Assembly: GCF_000471905.2 (NCBI RefSeq)
Contig: NW_006499751.1
Span: 2,975,916 to 3,039,915 of the forward strand
DNA length: 64,000 nucleotides
DNA from: Amborella trichopoda
Lineage: Eukaryota > Streptophyta > Magnoliopsida > Amborellales > Amborellaceae
Direction: 5' to 3'
Shown here one piece after another: positions 61,945 through 64,000 of the stretch. The position numbers and the translations under genes were made by a program. The notes below the pieces were generated by a model that saw nothing but the letters and a program-made list of their open reading frames with translations, did no database searches and had not been told where the DNA came from. Position 1 is the stretch's first letter. Every line of letters starts with the position of its first letter.

Positions 61945-62045
61945 ACAGACTGTGTCACCCGGGCGGCACGGGTTGTGTTGCACTTGTAGGTTGGGCGGCA
62001 CGAGTTGCGTCGCACTTGTAGGTTGGGCGGCACAGGGCGTGTTGC
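61945..62045. repeat. 33-bp repeat with GGGCGGCAC core, three copies
   Basis: 'gggcggcacgggttgtgttg' and 'cacttgtaggttgggcggca' recur. The same core reappears at 62369-62415 and in the LTR at 63498-63542. Confidence 0.85.
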
Positions 62046-62718
62046 CCAAAAAAAAATTTATATTTTGTTTTTTTTTTTGTTCTTTTCATCTTGTTGATCT
62101 TGATGAAATAAGGCTACTGAAACTTGCAGAAGCAGAAAAATCAGAATTTTTTATGAAATAAAATTAAAGCAAAGTGAAACAGAAGAACAATAGATAGAAT
62201 AGACCTATATCAAGAAAAATATTTTTTTGGTATTTTTAAAAATTTTATTTTACTCTAAAATTATGTGAACATCCACAAAAGAGACCCAAGACCCAGCCTG
62301 TGAAATTTCAAAAAATTCTAAATTGGGCGAAAGGAGGAACCAGAGAGCGTGTCGCCCTGGACTTGGGCGGCACGATTTGTGTCGTTTGGGAGGCACTCAT
62401 AGTGTCGCCCAAAACAATATTTGTTTTTAATTTTTTTTCTTGTATATGTTGATAAAATGACTTGATTGTAAACTTGGAGAAACAACAAATAAAATATTTT
62501 TTGATGAAAATAAATTAAAATAAAGCGATAGGAGGTGACTACATATCTAACAAAAACTATTTTTTTTGTATTTTTAAATATGTTTTTTTGACCTAAACCT
62601 TTGGAAAAAGTCACAAAATGGTCCCTAGAACATTCTTGCAAGGTATCAAAATATTTTGAGATTTTCGAAATTTTCATGCTTAGATCACGCCCAATTTGCC
62701 CCACGGTGGGCACAAAAC

Positions 62719-63848
62719 TGTTTATCATGAAAAATCAGAGAGATATTCTGGTGAATATCTCTCAATTTTAAAACCTTAAACTAAAAAAAAATGAAAGGAA
62801 TCACATGGTAAAGATAGTGAGACAAATCAAATTCAAATCTGAGGTCAGATCTGCTCGGAAACAAGCAGATTTATTCTCAGATCTGTGGCAGGGCCAGCAT
62901 GATCCAGAGACTCCAAAATGTGATTTTAAATAAAATTAAAAAACTAGATCAAAATAAAATTAGAATAATAAAAGGAAGACATGGTACCGAATCATGTCGG
63001 ATGGCCTGGGGCTCCAGAGCCTTCTAGGGCTCGCCCGCATCAGAACCAGTCCTCTCTTGTCTCTCTGAGTCAGATAGATGTCTATTGGAAAATCTCTTTG
63101 GTTTGATTTCTGTCCTAAGGATATATCTGGGGTTTTTCTCAGGCCCAGGCTCCTTGACGCAATTTTCAGGGTTTTCTCTCCTGTCGTTCACTCAGGTTTT
63201 TCATCTCGATCTCTTATATCACTTTTTCCCTCCGTCCCTTAGGGTTTTTATCGCTAGCATTTTTATTTTCTAAAGTATCCAGCTGTTTCTCTCTCTGTCC
63301 CACTCTAAATGGCCGCTAAAAAGATCCTCAAAAGGTGGGCAAATTTGTTAGGGAGAATCAACTCACGCAACAAACAAATCCCCTAAGTCAAAGATACCAT
63401 TTTGGGGAGGCGAATTTGGGCAGTAAGGGGCATGCCGCTCAAGTAAAATGGAAAAAAATTGATCTGGACTAGGCAGCATGAGACGTACCACCAATGGCTG
63501 GGCGGCACGGCTCGTATTTCTTGGGCGCCACGCTCCGTGTTGCACAAACAAAAAAAGCTCCAAATCGAGAAGTTTTTTTTCAGGTGTGTTCTTCAGTTTC
63601 TTGTGAAGCTACCAAAATATATTAGGGTCAAAATAGATTTTTTTACTATTTTCAATGATTTTTTTGGTAAAAGAGGCATTTATAGAAATCCATATCAAAA
63701 CAGGGTTTCTGCAGGGTTCCTAGCAGGCAAACTGGTTATGGATGACAAGGTTGGTTATGTGAACTATGGATATGGGTTTACTAGGTTAAGTGTGGTCGTA
63801 GGGTTCAGAAACCACATAATTGCTAGATTTAAAATGGGGTGTCTACAC
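62719..63848 (-). mobile_element. 5' LTR of the minus-strand gypsy element (1130 bp)
   Basis: On the minus strand it starts TGTAGACACCCCATTTTAAA and ends TCATGATAAACA, that is TG...CA. The known plant gypsy leader start follows at once (gttttgtgcccaccgtgggg). The gag lies downstream in the same orientation. No second copy of this LTR is present in the window, so its age cannot be estimated from LTR pairs. Confidence 0.75.
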
Positions 63849-64000
63849 GCAGTCCATGTTCTTTTCCTTTTGTCCCCCTTCTATCATAGACGGCGAAAGC
63901 TAATTGCTGTCCTTGTATTCCCTTTCTCCCTCTGCTATCACGGATGGCGGAAGCTCATCGTCATCCATATTTCTCTTTTCCTTTCTCTCTTCTCTCTCCT
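63849..64000. other. flank with 62-bp imperfect duplication
   Basis: 'tttcct...ccttctatcatagacggcgaaagctaattg' is echoed by 'cctctgctatcacggatggcggaagctcatcg'. CT-rich end. No gene. Confidence 0.6.

Larger units (their letters stand above)
60061..62718 (-). other. gypsy leader between 5' LTR and gag
   Basis: Non-coding sequence with a 159-bp minisatellite and GGGCGGCAC repeats. The end next to the LTR reads, on the minus strand, gttttgtgcccaccgtgggg, a common primer-binding/leader start of plant gypsy elements. Confidence 0.65.

Overview
This is plant nuclear DNA. A split gene with GT-AG introns encodes a signal-peptide-peptidase-like (SPPL) protease, and almost everything else is transposable-element debris of plant type: L1 and RTE LINEs, Ty3/gypsy LTR elements, hAT and Mutator-like elements, minisatellites and GA/CT microsatellites. 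The long introns (up to about 11.9 kb) point to an angiosperm with a large, repeat-rich genome. Nothing in the window fixes the species. There are no bacterial, organellar, viral or CRISPR signatures.

Host gene (about 4.36-36.15 kb, + strand). Eight exons give a 729-nt reading frame without a stop until the final TAA: the last 242 residues of an SPPL2/3/4/5-type intramembrane aspartyl protease. The YD, GFGD and PAL motifs are all present and every junction keeps the frame. The upstream exons (signal peptide, protease-associated domain, first membrane segments) were not found and should lie before position 1. A 38-bp tandem repeat carrying three AATAAA hexamers lies 0.4 kb after the stop.

Intron and 5' insertions. 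Four elements of one hAT-like non-autonomous family (called E1-E4) lie at 1690-2477, 7385-9459, 12645-14097 and 25947-27617. They have CATAGTTACC-type ends and 7-8 bp target duplications, and their arms are built from GGAATC-nn-GATTCC-like half palindromes. E2 and E4 each split an antisense L1 LINE, E3 splits a gypsy gag, and E1 abuts a decayed hAT (DUF659-type) transposase. A 395-bp Mutator-like MITE sits inside E2. Introns also hold a sense L1 (17.4-22.6 kb) and a sense RTE LINE (31.4-33.95 kb).

Downstream of the gene (36-64 kb) is a retrotransposon graveyard. A + strand gypsy relic at 39-42 kb keeps gag and two unidentified ORFs but no pol. It is followed by 72-bp, 123-bp, 62-bp and 106-bp repeat fields to about 50.5 kb. 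A second segment (50.9-54 kb) has LTR signals on the - strand, a 47-bp minisatellite and a 360-bp GA tract. A - strand gypsy element (54.1-63.85 kb) retains its 5' LTR, leader with a 159-bp minisatellite, gag, protease, reverse transcriptase and RNase H, all broken by stops and frameshifts.

All coordinates come from reading the sequence by eye. Family assignments rest on recognised motifs, not on searches.
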